From Chromatiaceae bacterium (lineage in GTDB: Bacteria > Pseudomonadota > Gammaproteobacteria > Chromatiales > Chromatiaceae), in NCBI GenBank assembly GCA_025458165.1, contig JALOTB010000021.1, positions 1-40,696 on the forward strand: a DNA stretch of 40,696 nt. The letters are read 5' to 3'. The notes beneath the pieces are model-generated. The model did no database searches. It was not told the DNA's origin and worked only from the letters and a program-made list of their open reading frames with translations. Both the position numbers and the translations under genes were made by a program. Shown one piece after another: positions 7,764-15,299 of the stretch; positions within the stretch are counted from its first letter, which is position 1, and every line of letters starts with the position of its first letter.

Positions 7764-8339
7764 TTAGAAGTTGTTTGTGATCAGGAGTTGAGAGATCCCG
7801 TAGCCGGGCGGTAGCTTACAGAACATGGACGCGGCCCAAAGGTCGGGGCCTGGTAGTGCAGCTAGTACCTCTAGCGCGTTCACACCGACACCGGCTAGCC
7901 AGATTGGATCACCAGTGCTCAATCTATTAACCTCCATGGCGAGCGCGTATCTCGCGGCAGGGCCGTATATGAAAGGCGGTTGCATTAAATTCACCGAACT
8001 GTTAACGGTGAAAAAGCACGATGGTAGCTCCGCGCTCGCCCCGCTCATGATCCCTCCACTGACAACCGCGGCAAAGGCCGCCGGCAGAGTGTCAACGTCG
8101 AATGTAAGCGGACAGATAACCCACGTAGCGTTGTTGGTTGTGGGGTTCATGAGATAGTTTTCGTGCCATCGCATTGGAAACGCCTGGTCCAAATATGGCG
8201 CAACACAATTCGAGGGCGCCATCTGAATGTCGTCCGCGATGGACGGCGATGAGAACAATCCGAACAGCGCTATGGCAGACGTTAGTGTGGCGGTGAGCGC
8301 AACCTTGAGCCCACGTTTTTGTGACGATCCCGATTTCAT
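7764..8339 (-). CDS. Exported protein of unknown function
   Basis: 191 residues from ATG at 8339, with a strong GAGAGGAAG ribosome site. The N-terminus has a basic stretch (MKSGSSQKRGLK), a hydrophobic helix (ATLTSAIALFGLFSS) and a probable signal-peptidase site near SIADD. The mature part has three cysteines (SNCVAP, VICPL, PSCFF) plus FCKL near the end, possibly forming disulfides. Nothing in it points to an enzymatic function and I cannot name a family. It lies 113 bp downstream of another envelope-type gene on the same strand, so the two may be co-expressed. Confidence 0.65.
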   Translation of the reverse strand: MKSGSSQKRGLKVALTATLTSAIALFGLFSSPSIADDIQMAPSNCVAPYLDQAFPMRWHENYLMNPTTNNATWVICPLTFDVDTLPAAFAAVVSGGIMSGASAELPSCFFTVNSSVNLMQPPFIYGPAARYALAMEVNRLSTGDPIWLAGVGVNALEVLAALPGPDLWAASMFCKLPPGYGISQLLITNNF

Positions 8340-8452
8340 GTTGCTTCCTCTCTGGCTACGGCAAAACTCCGTGTACGTCCCCCCTCGCGTTTTCTTCCTG
8401 CTCCGGCAACACGCAGGGCCAGGGACTATTCGGAGCTCGTTTGCTCGACCAG

Positions 8453-9229
8453 CTAGTTGGTCGAATCTCTGGAGAAGTAAACCTCAATGCGAGGGTTACC
8501 CTCATCAAGTCTCCATTCAGTGTGGATCGGACCAATGTCCGGCCCACCCTTGGCTACTACCGCCATGAGTTCGTATTCCGCCAACGCCTGGTCCCGGTCC
8601 GCTTGAGCCGGGTCGCGCGAGAACGTATCGGGCGGCTCCCAAGCCGCCTTGCAGCTCGTCTGGCGGCAGTCCACGGAAATTTGACCTCCATGTTCTGCGA
8701 AGAACGAGGCATCGGCATACGCCCAGTTAACGTGGCTGGCCGTCGCCTTGCCCCATTCGCTTTGGCCGGTTTCTTTGGCGTGACGGGCAATGGCGTGGCT
8801 TGGCGAGCGCGGCGCGCGGAGCAGTTCTTCAAAGGTGTTCATCCTGGCAGAAACCAGTTCCTGGTTATCAAAGGGGGCGGCCGGCGCTGACCAATCTTGG
8901 GGTTGGTGTAACTGCGCACTGCGTTCTTCGATGCTAGCGAGCCTGCCAAGAATCAGATCGATCTGCCCTCTCAACTCACTGCTGATACGAGGGTCTCCGC
9001 ATAGATCGTTGGCTTCTTCTCGGCGGCGATTAGCCAGCTCCAATTCCAGAACTCGTTCGTCAACCTTGCTCAGAAGAGCTTGGTTGGTCGATAGGCTTGT
9101 CTCCAGGCGGTGTTGTAGATCGGCGTACTTGGCGTTGGTCTGTGCGGCGACGACGGCCAGCAGCGCCATAACGGCGATAGTGAGTCCATACGCAACACCA
9201 CGAAAGGAGCGAGTGAGCTTCGATTCCAT
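8453..9229 (-). CDS. Membrane-anchored coiled-coil protein of unknown function
   Basis: 258 residues from ATG at 9229 (MESKLTRSFRGVAYG). The upstream 105 bases of open frame look non-coding. One transmembrane helix (GLTIAVMALLAVVAAQ) is followed by a coiled coil of about 60 residues (QHRLETSLSTNQALLSKVDE and onward). The C-terminal domain has ISVDCRQTSCKAAW, a two-cysteine motif, and ends HTEWRLDEGNPRIEVYFSRD. The C-terminal domain resembles extracytoplasmic domains seen in many uncharacterised proteobacterial proteins that share a C...C.A.W segment. Topology is inferred as cytoplasmic N-terminus with a periplasmic domain. No function is assigned. Confidence 0.65.
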   Translation of the reverse strand: MESKLTRSFRGVAYGLTIAVMALLAVVAAQTNAKYADLQHRLETSLSTNQALLSKVDERVLELELANRRREEANDLCGDPRISSELRGQIDLILGRLASIEERSAQLHQPQDWSAPAAPFDNQELVSARMNTFEELLRAPRSPSHAIARHAKETGQSEWGKATASHVNWAYADASFFAEHGGQISVDCRQTSCKAAWEPPDTFSRDPAQADRDQALAEYELMAVVAKGGPDIGPIHTEWRLDEGNPRIEVYFSRDSTN

Positions 9230-10263
9230 GTCCACGTGCGAGGGATTAAGTTTACGTGTGCGGAATGGTGCTCGCGGCTCTGTTGTCCAGATTAGTGCCG
9301 GTCGGGCCGGGTGGCACTTTGTTACGAGCACCAAAGTTGTTCTAGCGCGGCTTCCCTTCTCCCAACAACCGAAACCAATCGGAAGGTTAGGCCAGGGAGG
9401 GGCTTCAGAAGTTGACGCAGGTCATAGAACGAAACGATTGCGGGGAACTTCTTGTTGGCCAGCGATGGCTTCGACGCGAGCGTTGGTGTCTGCCCGGACA
9501 AGCCTTGTCAATTCTCAAAGGCGCGTGCATACGCGAACCGCGTCGTCTGTCATCGCCGCCGCCGTGGCGCTCCGCACGGCGCGCTCGACGCCAGGTGGAG
9601 CACGTCCGCCTCGACGTCCGCGGGGGCAGCGAGCAGAGCTCGGCCGGCTCGCCCTCGTCCAGGGCCGATGAGCGCCCTGAGAGCCCGCCTCCGGTTGGGT
9701 GGCCCAAGATACCGGGGCAGTCCCGACGGCGGCCTAGCGGCCCGGCTGGCCGGGCTGCGGCCTGGACGTGATGGGCTGGAGCGACCCGCTCGGCACCAAG
9801 CCGTCGCGGATCAAGATCCAAGCCAAGCAGCGCAAGGACAACCTCGGCGAGCAGGGCGTCGGCCCGGTTCGGCCGGTTACGACCCACACCGGACATCCCC
9901 CGAACCCGCGTGGGGGTGTCAGCAAATTTTACAGTCGGTCGGGCCGGTGACCGCCGGGGACGGCAGGTTCCGCCCCGCAACTGCCCCCCAGGCCGCGGCC
10001 TTGAGCGGCGGATTTGTAAGCGTAGCGGACTGCCGCAGTCTCGGCGGGCAGCCCCGCACCTGAACGCGGCGCACGCGATCCAAGCCCGCCGCATATGGGA
10101 CCGCGACGAGCCCCAGGAATGTCGCTTCATCGCATTGATCCGACGCCGGTTCGTGCATATTGTTGGCGCTCTTCCTCGGCGGTTTAGGCGGCCAATCTGG
10201 GCCATTGATGGTTTCGGCGGCAATATGGCCGGCTAACGCACTAACGGTTCAGGTCCCGCAGCC
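9230..10263. other. Island stretch of about 1 kb without a convincing gene
   Basis: Long frames exist on both strands (for example minus 9405-10223 and plus 9452-10063), but they are arginine- and proline-rich, overlap one another and show no motif, so I treat them as GC-driven artefacts. A short minus-strand frame ending at 9322 (SLANKKFPAIVSFYDLRQLL followed by KPLPGLTFRLVSVVG) has better protein character but lacks a good start, and may be the tail of a lost gene. At 9917-9933 there is an AT-rich partial palindrome, tgtcagcaaattttaca. The stretch may be degenerate cassette or transposon remains. Confidence 0.4.
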
Positions 10264-10356
10264 GCCTAACGATCTGACGAAGCATGGGATGTTTGGAGTG
10301 CGGACCCGTCGCGCCCAAAATATCGGGACGGTTCGTCCGGCGAAATCTAGTTAAAT
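10264..10356. other. Probable attC site upstream of cassette 1
   Basis: The 93-bp element starts with GCCTAAC (RYYYAAC core) and ends with GTTAAAT (GTTRRRY core). It is an imperfect palindrome: the left half contains TAAC, GATCTGACGAAGCAT and GATGTTTGG, while the reverse complement of the right half contains TAAC, GATTTCGC, GACGAACCG and GATATTTTGG. These are the hallmarks of an integron recombination site. The first cassette gene starts a few bases after the GTTAAAT core. Confidence 0.65.
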
Positions 10357-10362
10357 CCTCTA

Positions 10363-10566
10363 GTGGAGAATGAAGTGTTCGAGTACATAATCAACAACAA
10401 AGAATGGATCTTCAGTGGGTTGGGGGTAGCGGTCATATCGTGGGTTTTCTTACGAAAATCATCCAGCAAAAAGATGACACAAAGAAGCGGTGATAATTCA
10501 ACGAACATCCAAGTTGGCGGAAATATTAATATGTCGGACAAGGGCAAGGGCAGTGAAGATAAGTAA
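10363..10566 (+). CDS. Small membrane protein in cassette 1
   Basis: 67 residues from a GTG start directly after the attC core (MENEVFEYIINNKEWIF). It has a single transmembrane helix (SGLGVAVISWVFL) and a C-terminal tail QRSGDNSTNIQVGGNINMS. The SGDNS.N.Q motif recurs at the start of the next protein. The next gene begins 14 bases before this stop, so the two are translationally coupled. The AT-rich codon use contrasts with the chromosome and matches cassette origin. The function is unknown; partner or anchor of the downstream protein is an inference. Confidence 0.6.
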   Translation: MENEVFEYIINNKEWIFSGLGVAVISWVFLRKSSSKKMTQRSGDNSTNIQVGGNINMSDKGKGSEDK

Positions 10567-11599
10567 GAAATCCCAAGAGTCAGGCGATAACTCAGTAAAT
10601 CTACAAGCGGAGAATATAACCGTAAACACAGGCTTATCGATTGCTCATGTTAAAGAGATCGCGCTAGAGGTTTTCGAAGGAAATTTCTACAAACTGGCAG
10701 GTGTAGCTAAAGAGACAGCCGATCAACGAGCAAAAGAGATCACGGAGCAATTTCTTGATGAGCTTTCAGAAAAGAACCCGGATGGTTTAAAAGCGTCTGA
10801 AGATCCTGATTTTCAGCATTCTTTGTTTCAAGCGCAAAAGGAATATGCTCGTTCTGGTGACAAAGAACTGGGCGATATTTTGGTTGATATTTTAGTTGAC
10901 CGCTCGAAAGAGGAAGAGAGAAGCCTTCTACAAGTTGTTTTGAATGAGTCTTTGTCAATAGCGCCAAAATTGAACAGCACGCAGCTTGATATACTGGCTT
11001 GCTGCTTTAATCTCGGGTACACAAAAAGAAACAACATCGCCAACCTGAAAATGTTTGCGGATTACTTGAATAACGCAGTGCTAGTATTCGCTGATGCTGT
11101 AGGTGAAAAGGATTCAAACTATAAGCATCTTGAGTATGTCGGATGCGCGGCTATACGGGCAGGATCTAGAGATATTGTAAACATACTAATGCAGACTTAT
11201 AAGGCAATATTTTGCAAAGGTTTTGAGAGAGAGCAGCTTAACGAATTGGCAGAAGAAGGCGCCGGCATTTGGAATGTCATTATCCCATGTCAGCACAATG
11301 TAAATCTTGTCCAAGCAGGAGGCATGGATGATGAAATAATCCGAAATATGTGCAAGCAACAGGGGGTTTCAGATGCAAGTGCTGACAAATTGATCCAGAT
11401 AAATAATGGTCAGATGATGAATAAGCAAGAGGCAACAGACTATCTAAAATCAATCTGCCCCAAGTTCGAGAAATTGCTTGAGGATGCAGGCAAAACATCT
11501 TTTAACAGGCTTGATCTTACGAGTGTAGGAATTGCAATCGCCCATGCGCACTCTCGAAAAAGAGCCGGATTTGATGCGGATTTATCCATTTGGATTTAA
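10553..11599 (+). CDS. LPO_1073/Vpar_1526-like protein in cassette 1
   Basis: 348 residues from GTG at 10553, preceded by AAGGGCAAGGG; an ATG at 10490 in the same frame gives an implausible N-terminus. It begins VKISKKSQESGDNSVNLQ and continues ENITVNTGLS. Recognisable blocks are VKEIALEVFEGNFYKLAGVA, DPDFQHSLFQAQKEYARSGD, LGDILVDILVDRS and KHLEYVGCAAIRAGS. I recall these from the uncharacterised LPO_1073/Vpar_1526 family, common in accessory regions. It is mostly helical with no transmembrane segment and no catalytic motif that I can name. The stop codon overlaps the attC core at 11594-11600, typical of a gene cassette. The family assignment is from memory. Confidence 0.7.
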   Translation: MKISKKSQESGDNSVNLQAENITVNTGLSIAHVKEIALEVFEGNFYKLAGVAKETADQRAKEITEQFLDELSEKNPDGLKASEDPDFQHSLFQAQKEYARSGDKELGDILVDILVDRSKEEERSLLQVVLNESLSIAPKLNSTQLDILACCFNLGYTKRNNIANLKMFADYLNNAVLVFADAVGEKDSNYKHLEYVGCAAIRAGSRDIVNILMQTYKAIFCKGFEREQLNELAEEGAGIWNVIIPCQHNVNLVQAGGMDDEIIRNMCKQQGVSDASADKLIQINNGQMMNKQEATDYLKSICPKFEKLLEDAGKTSFNRLDLTSVGIAIAHAHSRKRAGFDADLSIWI

Positions 11600-11659
11600 C
11601 AAGGCCTGCCAGTGGACGCCGTCGCTGACGCGCCTGCGCCACTGAAGGCAACGTTAGGC
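11594..11659. other. attC site between cassette 1 and cassette 2
   Basis: The 66-bp element starts ATTTAAC (RYYYAAC) and ends GTTAGGC (GTTRRRY). The internal arms GGCCTgcCAGTGG and CCACTGaAGGC are complementary with small bulges, leaving unpaired bases as attC sites do. It overlaps the stop codon of the gene before it and ends 3 bp before the ATG of the gene after it. This is the clearest integron-type signal in the window. Confidence 0.82.
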
Positions 11660-11662
11660 ATC

Positions 11663-12025
11663 ATGTCCGATTACCAAAACCATAACGACATTAAGCCCGA
11701 GAACCTGATGGATAAGTTATCCATGCGGTTGTTGCGTTGGTGGGGAATGCTGTTTAGGGTTTTATTCATCACTCTTGTCGGTATTATCGGCTACCTATGG
11801 ATGGACCCACAGCCCCTGGGCGGTGTTCCTTTGGGTCAGCTAACACTTAAGCAAATAGCAAGAAACATCATGGGGGTTGTCATTCCCATTGCATGCTCTG
11901 TCTGGCTATTCAAACTAAATAAGAAAGATGGTGACGAGAGCCTGCCGTATGAAGATTGGGGACGATTCGGCGGATTTGTTTTGTTATTGGGGGTTATCGC
12001 ATTTGCTTGGCTCACTAAAAGATGA
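11663..12025 (+). CDS. Small membrane protein, cassette 2
   Basis: 120 residues from ATG at 11663, immediately after the attC core; the upstream in-frame ATG at 11612 lies inside attC and is rejected. The start MSDYQNHNDIKPENLMDK is soluble. Three hydrophobic segments follow (GMLFRVLFITLVGIIGYLW, ARNIMGVVIPIACSVWLF, GGFVLLLGVIAFAWL) with a basic C-terminus (TKR). It is AT-richer than its surroundings. The family is unknown. Cassette genes encoding small membrane proteins of unknown role are common in mobile and sedentary integrons. Confidence 0.65.
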   Translation: MSDYQNHNDIKPENLMDKLSMRLLRWWGMLFRVLFITLVGIIGYLWMDPQPLGGVPLGQLTLKQIARNIMGVVIPIACSVWLFKLNKKDGDESLPYEDWGRFGGFVLLLGVIAFAWLTKR

Positions 12026-12078
12026 GTTCCAAGAAAAAGGAGATCGACAGGTCGGCTGTAGATGCCTACCAGTCACTC

Positions 12079-12107
12079 CACGGGACGCCGCTTGCGCGGC
12101 TCCCGTG
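12079..12107. repeat. Bulged hairpin after cassette 2
   Basis: CACGGGA-GCCGC and GCGGC-TCCCGTG pair perfectly except for one bulged C, with a TTGC loop. An unpaired base in a short hairpin is an attC feature, and cassette 2 should end in an attC, but the flanking core sites are not recognisable (GCCTACC on the left, no GTTRRRY on the right). It could be a degenerate attC or a terminator. Confidence 0.4.
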
Positions 12108-12288
12108 AACGGCGGGTCTTGGCCGGGTGCTGCCATCGCGAGGACCCAAGGGGTCTTGGCATAGTCGGGACTCAGAAGCTGCGGCAACAGCGCTGGCGGA
12201 ATCCGGGGGGACCGGCCCGGATTACTCTGAGAGACTCTGGCGGAATAACGTAAGCGACAACACTTGGCATCAAGGGCGCCAGGGTTTT

Positions 12289-12652
12289 CTAGAAGGTGAT
12301 CGGACACGCGGACGCCAACGCAACCGGGACGAGGGCGTACTTTCTGCTCGCGGGGGGCGCAACGGTGCAAAAAGTTGCGAACCGCATCCTTAGCAGCGGG
12401 GCTCCCTTTTGCGTCGCATGAGAGAGCATAGTCTCCATGGACACGCGGCCCATGCGGGCGCAGACCTTTGTAGCGAGAAGTGCATCGATGCGCGTCTGGC
12501 GGGTTGTGCCAGCATCGCTCTTCCACTGCGCGTAGGTTCTGAGTTTCTTCCCGTCGTGGGCCGAGTGAGACCCGGTAATGGTCCGATCATGAAAAGCGGT
12601 CGCCGACGTTGATGTAACGAACTCCTGTCGAGGTGGGTTTCTGTGTGCTCAT
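12289..12652 (-). pseudogene. Possible frameshifted gene behind the serine recombinase
   Basis: An ATG at 12652, 9 bp past the recombinase stop, opens MSTQKPTSTGVRYINVGDRF and ends at 12587. The adjacent frame continues, with protein-like composition, as HDRTITGSHSAHDGKKLRTY, then AQWKSDAGTTRQTRIDALL, to a stop at 12289. Joining the two needs one frameshift near 12590. I do not recognise the product. A chance open frame is a real alternative. Confidence 0.3.
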
Positions 12653-12661
12653 CGGGTGCGC

Positions 12662-13261
12662 CTAGATTGTTTCGGAGTTGCGTCGGATGTACGTGTAGAC
12701 GGTTTGCCTTGATAGGCGGTACTTCGTTGCAGCTTGCGTCTTGGTAATGCTGCGGGACTGGAGTTCCTCTAACATCTGCCGGGCGCTGACGTCGTCGAGT
12801 TTGGGTGTGGAACCGCCCCACTTCTTCCCTTTTGCCTTAGCGGCCTTAATGCCCTCAAGTTGACGCTCACGAATCAAGGAGCGTTCGAATTCCGCAACAG
12901 CACCAAGCATCTGGAACTGGAACCGCGCAATCGCGGAGACGTCTGCATCGGGACCGAATTCTAGAACCTCTTTGAGGAAACGGACAGTGACGCCCTTGGC
13001 GCGAAATTCTTCCACGAGGGCAAGGAGGTCCGTCAGAGAGCGAGCTAACCGGTCCAGAGACCAGACGTAGACCGTGTCCCCCTCCCGGACCCATGCTCGG
13101 AGGGAGGCAAGCCCGGGGCGAGCGGTAGAGGCTCCTGAGGCCTTGTCCTCGAACGTCTTGGCGACGTTGACGGAATGTCCCTGCCAACTGGTCCCGTCTG
13201 CGAACTGACGGTCGGTGCTCTGATCCTGTGTTGACACGCGGATGTAGGCGGCGTTGGCCAT
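12662..13261 (-). CDS. Serine recombinase (resolvase/invertase family)
   Basis: 199 residues from ATG at 13261 (MANAAYIRVSTQDQSTDRQF), chosen for the AAAGGGG ribosome site upstream. The catalytic serine is in the YIRVST motif. The N-terminal catalytic domain continues through DKASGAS...RPGL and YVWSLDRLARSLTDLLALVE (DRLaR motif). RQLEGIKAAKAKGKKWGG marks the start of the DNA-binding part, and the C-terminal helix-turn-helix is ITKTQAATKYRLSRQTVYTY. The length is that of Tn3-type resolvases and DNA invertases. It may resolve cointegrates or invert a segment of the island; no flanking res or inverted crossover site was identified. It is divergent from the CRISPR-Cas side. Confidence 0.9.
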   Translation of the reverse strand: MANAAYIRVSTQDQSTDRQFADGTSWQGHSVNVAKTFEDKASGASTARPGLASLRAWVREGDTVYVWSLDRLARSLTDLLALVEEFRAKGVTVRFLKEVLEFGPDADVSAIARFQFQMLGAVAEFERSLIRERQLEGIKAAKAKGKKWGGSTPKLDDVSARQMLEELQSRSITKTQAATKYRLSRQTVYTYIRRNSETI

Positions 13262-13299
13262 TAGTAGTACCCCTTTCAGGTTGTGTGATGTCGAGATCA

Positions 13300-13328
13300 C
13301 GTCTAGGAAGGGGTTGACAGAGTGTCAA
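13300..13328 (-). promoter_or_regulatory. Possible recombinase promoter with palindromic operator
   Basis: On the minus strand TTGACA (13323-13328) is followed after 17 bp by TAGACG (13300-13305), a strong -35 with a weak -10, 40 bp before the recombinase ATG. The -35 is one arm of the perfect inverted repeat TTGACAgagTGTCAA (13314-13328), which could be an operator. Confidence 0.4.
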
Positions 13329-13396
13329 GGTGTGGCCAAAGGAGGTTCAGTCTGACGCGGCGGTTGGGCTCGCACGAGTATACAGGTGACGTGTAC

Positions 13397-13558
13397 ATGG
13401 GAGTTACGTTGAAGGCGCGGACCATCAAGGAGGCGGGAGAGGCTGTTCTTTCGCGAACGGGCAGGAGGATGGTCTCACACGCTTCGGTGTGGATGCTGCT
13501 CGAAGGACGGTCCGGGCCCGATAGCCCGTCGTGCGCCTCGGATCAGCGATCCACCTGA
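13397..13558 (+). CDS. Possible small protein
   Basis: 53 residues from ATG at 13397 (MGVTLKARTIKEAGEAVLSR, then TGRRMVSHASVWMLLEG). The segment has helix-turn-helix-like character, but the tail (PDSPSCASDQRST) looks random and there is no clear ribosome site. It lies upstream of the CRISPR-associated genes on the same strand. It may be a fragment of a regulator. Confidence 0.3.
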   Translation: MGVTLKARTIKEAGEAVLSRTGRRMVSHASVWMLLEGRSGPDSPSCASDQRST

Positions 13559-13796
13559 GGCTGGGGTTTGCGATGTGCCGGCCGATAGGAATTCACGCTC
13601 AGGTGTCACCCCCCACGGGGGTCGGTTCAGAAACCATTTCGAAAAAGCGGTTAAAGGGTCTATGGCTGTTGTTTTCGTTGTTGCTGTGTGCGGGAGGGGG
13701 CCGGTTCTCGCTCGGGCTGGCGGACGAGCCCTACCGCAGTCGGCACGCAATCTTCTTCGCGTGCTGCTATGTTCTTGTGGTCCAATCTGCCTTCTA
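13559..13796. other. Short stretch without a convincing gene
   Basis: Overlapping frames cover this stretch on both strands, but none has a motif, a ribosome site or consistent composition. I see nothing assignable between the small frame ending at 13558 and the start at 13797. Confidence 0.4.
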
Positions 13797-14117
13797 ATGT
13801 CTGACAGGCAGCCTTCCGGCGAGGTGACCGTACGCCCCGGCACCATCAATGCTCGTGGGCTCGACCCAATGTCCGTGGAACCGAACCCTGACCCCGACCA
13901 CGCGGCACCGGGAGTGCTTCTGTCGGATCCCAACCGCCAGGGCATTTTTCTCGACAACGAAGGCGGCCGTGTCTCCGTCGACGACCTTGGGTCGCCCCTG
14001 TCGGACGGGCTCATCCAGTGCGCGGAGTTGCCTGCGCGCCTGCAAGATGCTCTGCGGCTTTGGATCGTTCGAGCGGTGCGAGTTCGACCCCCGCAGGCTC
14101 ACGCTTTGAGCCATTAG
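13797..14117 (+). CDS. Hypothetical protein upstream of csb1
   Basis: 106 residues from ATG at 13797 (MSDRQPSGEVTVRPGTINAR). Codon third positions are mostly G or C, as in real genes of the locus. The C-terminal half (GIFLDNEGGRVSVDDLG, then LPARLQDALRLW) recalls short uncharacterised proteins with a D..GR.V...DL....L...L..W pattern. It lies 69 bp upstream of csb1 on the same strand and could be the first gene of that operon. No Cas family fits. Confidence 0.4.
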   Translation: MSDRQPSGEVTVRPGTINARGLDPMSVEPNPDPDHAAPGVLLSDPNRQGIFLDNEGGRVSVDDLGSPLSDGLIQCAELPARLQDALRLWIVRAVRVRPPQAHALSH

Positions 14118-14186
14118 CTTGGTAGAGTCCACCGAGAAGATGCCCGCGCTCAACCCTGTCCTGTAGAAGACGGAGAAACAAGGACA

Positions 14187-15299
14187 ATGACCACCCTGAC
14201 AACGACCCTCCGCTCGGCCCTGACGTCCGGGGACGCCGTCATCCGCATCGAGGCGAAGCTCGCACCCGCCTCTGGCGGCAAGATCCTCCCGCCGACCTAC
14301 GCGGGCGGGGGGCACAACATGACCCCAGCGCGTGACGATGGCTCCTCCGCTTGGTGCTCCGTGGATAGCCCGGCGTCCTTCGCCAACCGGGTTGAAGACG
14401 CGCTGAATGACGCCTTCCCCGAACTGGCCCCGCTCCGGGTACAGGTCGGCACGCGCACCATCTCCACACTTGAGATGCCCCACCGGGCGTTCGACGCCAC
14501 GCTCCGCGAGAGCGAGCTGGACGGCGTGAAGTGGGAGAAGACCGACTTTGCCAAGGCAATCGGGGCGGCGCGGCCTGATCACGCCTACGCGCTCCTGCGC
14601 TTCGACCCCGGCATGGTGCTGCTCGGGGGTTGGGACTCCACCAAGCTCGGCAAGCGGGCCCAGGCCACTCGCGAGGCGAAGTACCCCGCCGCCCTCTCGT
14701 GCGAGATCACGGCTACCGATGTGCTGCCCGTGAGCCGGGCCGGCAGCCGGATCGACCCGCTGGGAATCGAGGGGACGGAGCCCTCTCTCGTCGAGCACGA
14801 GGATGGCACGCTGGAGCCTTACGACGAGGCGACCCACGGCGAGCTGAAGATCCGCGGGGAAAAGGAGACCGACGAGTACCCGCGTCGGGTGAAGCCCTCT
14901 CAGGTCAACCTCGGCAACGTCGCACCGGGCTTGATCCCCAAGGGCGTGCTGGTCCGCGGGGAGATCACCCTCAACGGCGTCTTGGATCTCCGCCGTCTTT
15001 GCGGCTACAAGTTCGCCCCGGCGGACGACACCGAAGCACGATTGCTGCTCGCACTCATGGGGCTGTACGGCGTGGACGCCGTGGTCCGGCGGGGACTGGA
15101 TCTGCGCCGCGACTGTGAGCTGATCGCGAGCGAGTTCGCGGTCTCTATCCTGCGCTTCGCCGCGGAGCCCGAGCCACTCGATCTGACCGATGTCGGCGAC
15201 GCGCTGGCGACCCAGATTGCTGCGCTGAAGGATCACATCGCCGACCCGGTGACGCTTACCGCCAATGCCGCACTGCGCAGTCTCGTCGGTGCTCAGTGA
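14187..15299 (+). CDS. csb1: Type I-G CRISPR backbone protein Csb1 (Cas7 family)
   Basis: 370 residues from ATG at 14187, with AAGGACA just upstream. The start TLTTTLRSALTSGDAVIRIE and the block LAPASGGKILPPTYAGG match the GSU0053/Csb1 family. Further on, RAFDATLRESELDG, SRIDPLGIEGTEPSL and VRGEITLNGVLDLRRL fit the same family. Csb1 is the Cas7-type subunit that multimerises along the crRNA in type I-G (I-U) Cascade and contacts the protospacer strand. The stop overlaps the csb2 start by one base (TGATG), so translation is coupled. The length is normal for the family and no truncation is seen. Confidence 0.9.
   Translation: MTTLTTTLRSALTSGDAVIRIEAKLAPASGGKILPPTYAGGGHNMTPARDDGSSAWCSVDSPASFANRVEDALNDAFPELAPLRVQVGTRTISTLEMPHRAFDATLRESELDGVKWEKTDFAKAIGAARPDHAYALLRFDPGMVLLGGWDSTKLGKRAQATREAKYPAALSCEITATDVLPVSRAGSRIDPLGIEGTEPSLVEHEDGTLEPYDEATHGELKIRGEKETDEYPRRVKPSQVNLGNVAPGLIPKGVLVRGEITLNGVLDLRRLCGYKFAPADDTEARLLLALMGLYGVDAVVRRGLDLRRDCELIASEFAVSILRFAAEPEPLDLTDVGDALATQIAALKDHIADPVTLTANAALRSLVGAQ

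Noticed and set aside
9405..10223. 272-codon frame on the minus strand, considered as a transposase
   Set aside because: Arginine/proline-rich with no DDE, HUH or serine-recombinase motif and no terminal inverted repeats.
11612..11662. Upstream ATG for the cassette 2 protein
   Set aside because: It lies within the attC element; the ATG at 11663 directly follows the GTTAGGC core, as is usual for cassettes.
13794..15236. 480-codon open frame on the minus strand
   Set aside because: It is the antisense shadow of csb1 and its upstream gene; it has no motif, and csb1 has clear family features.
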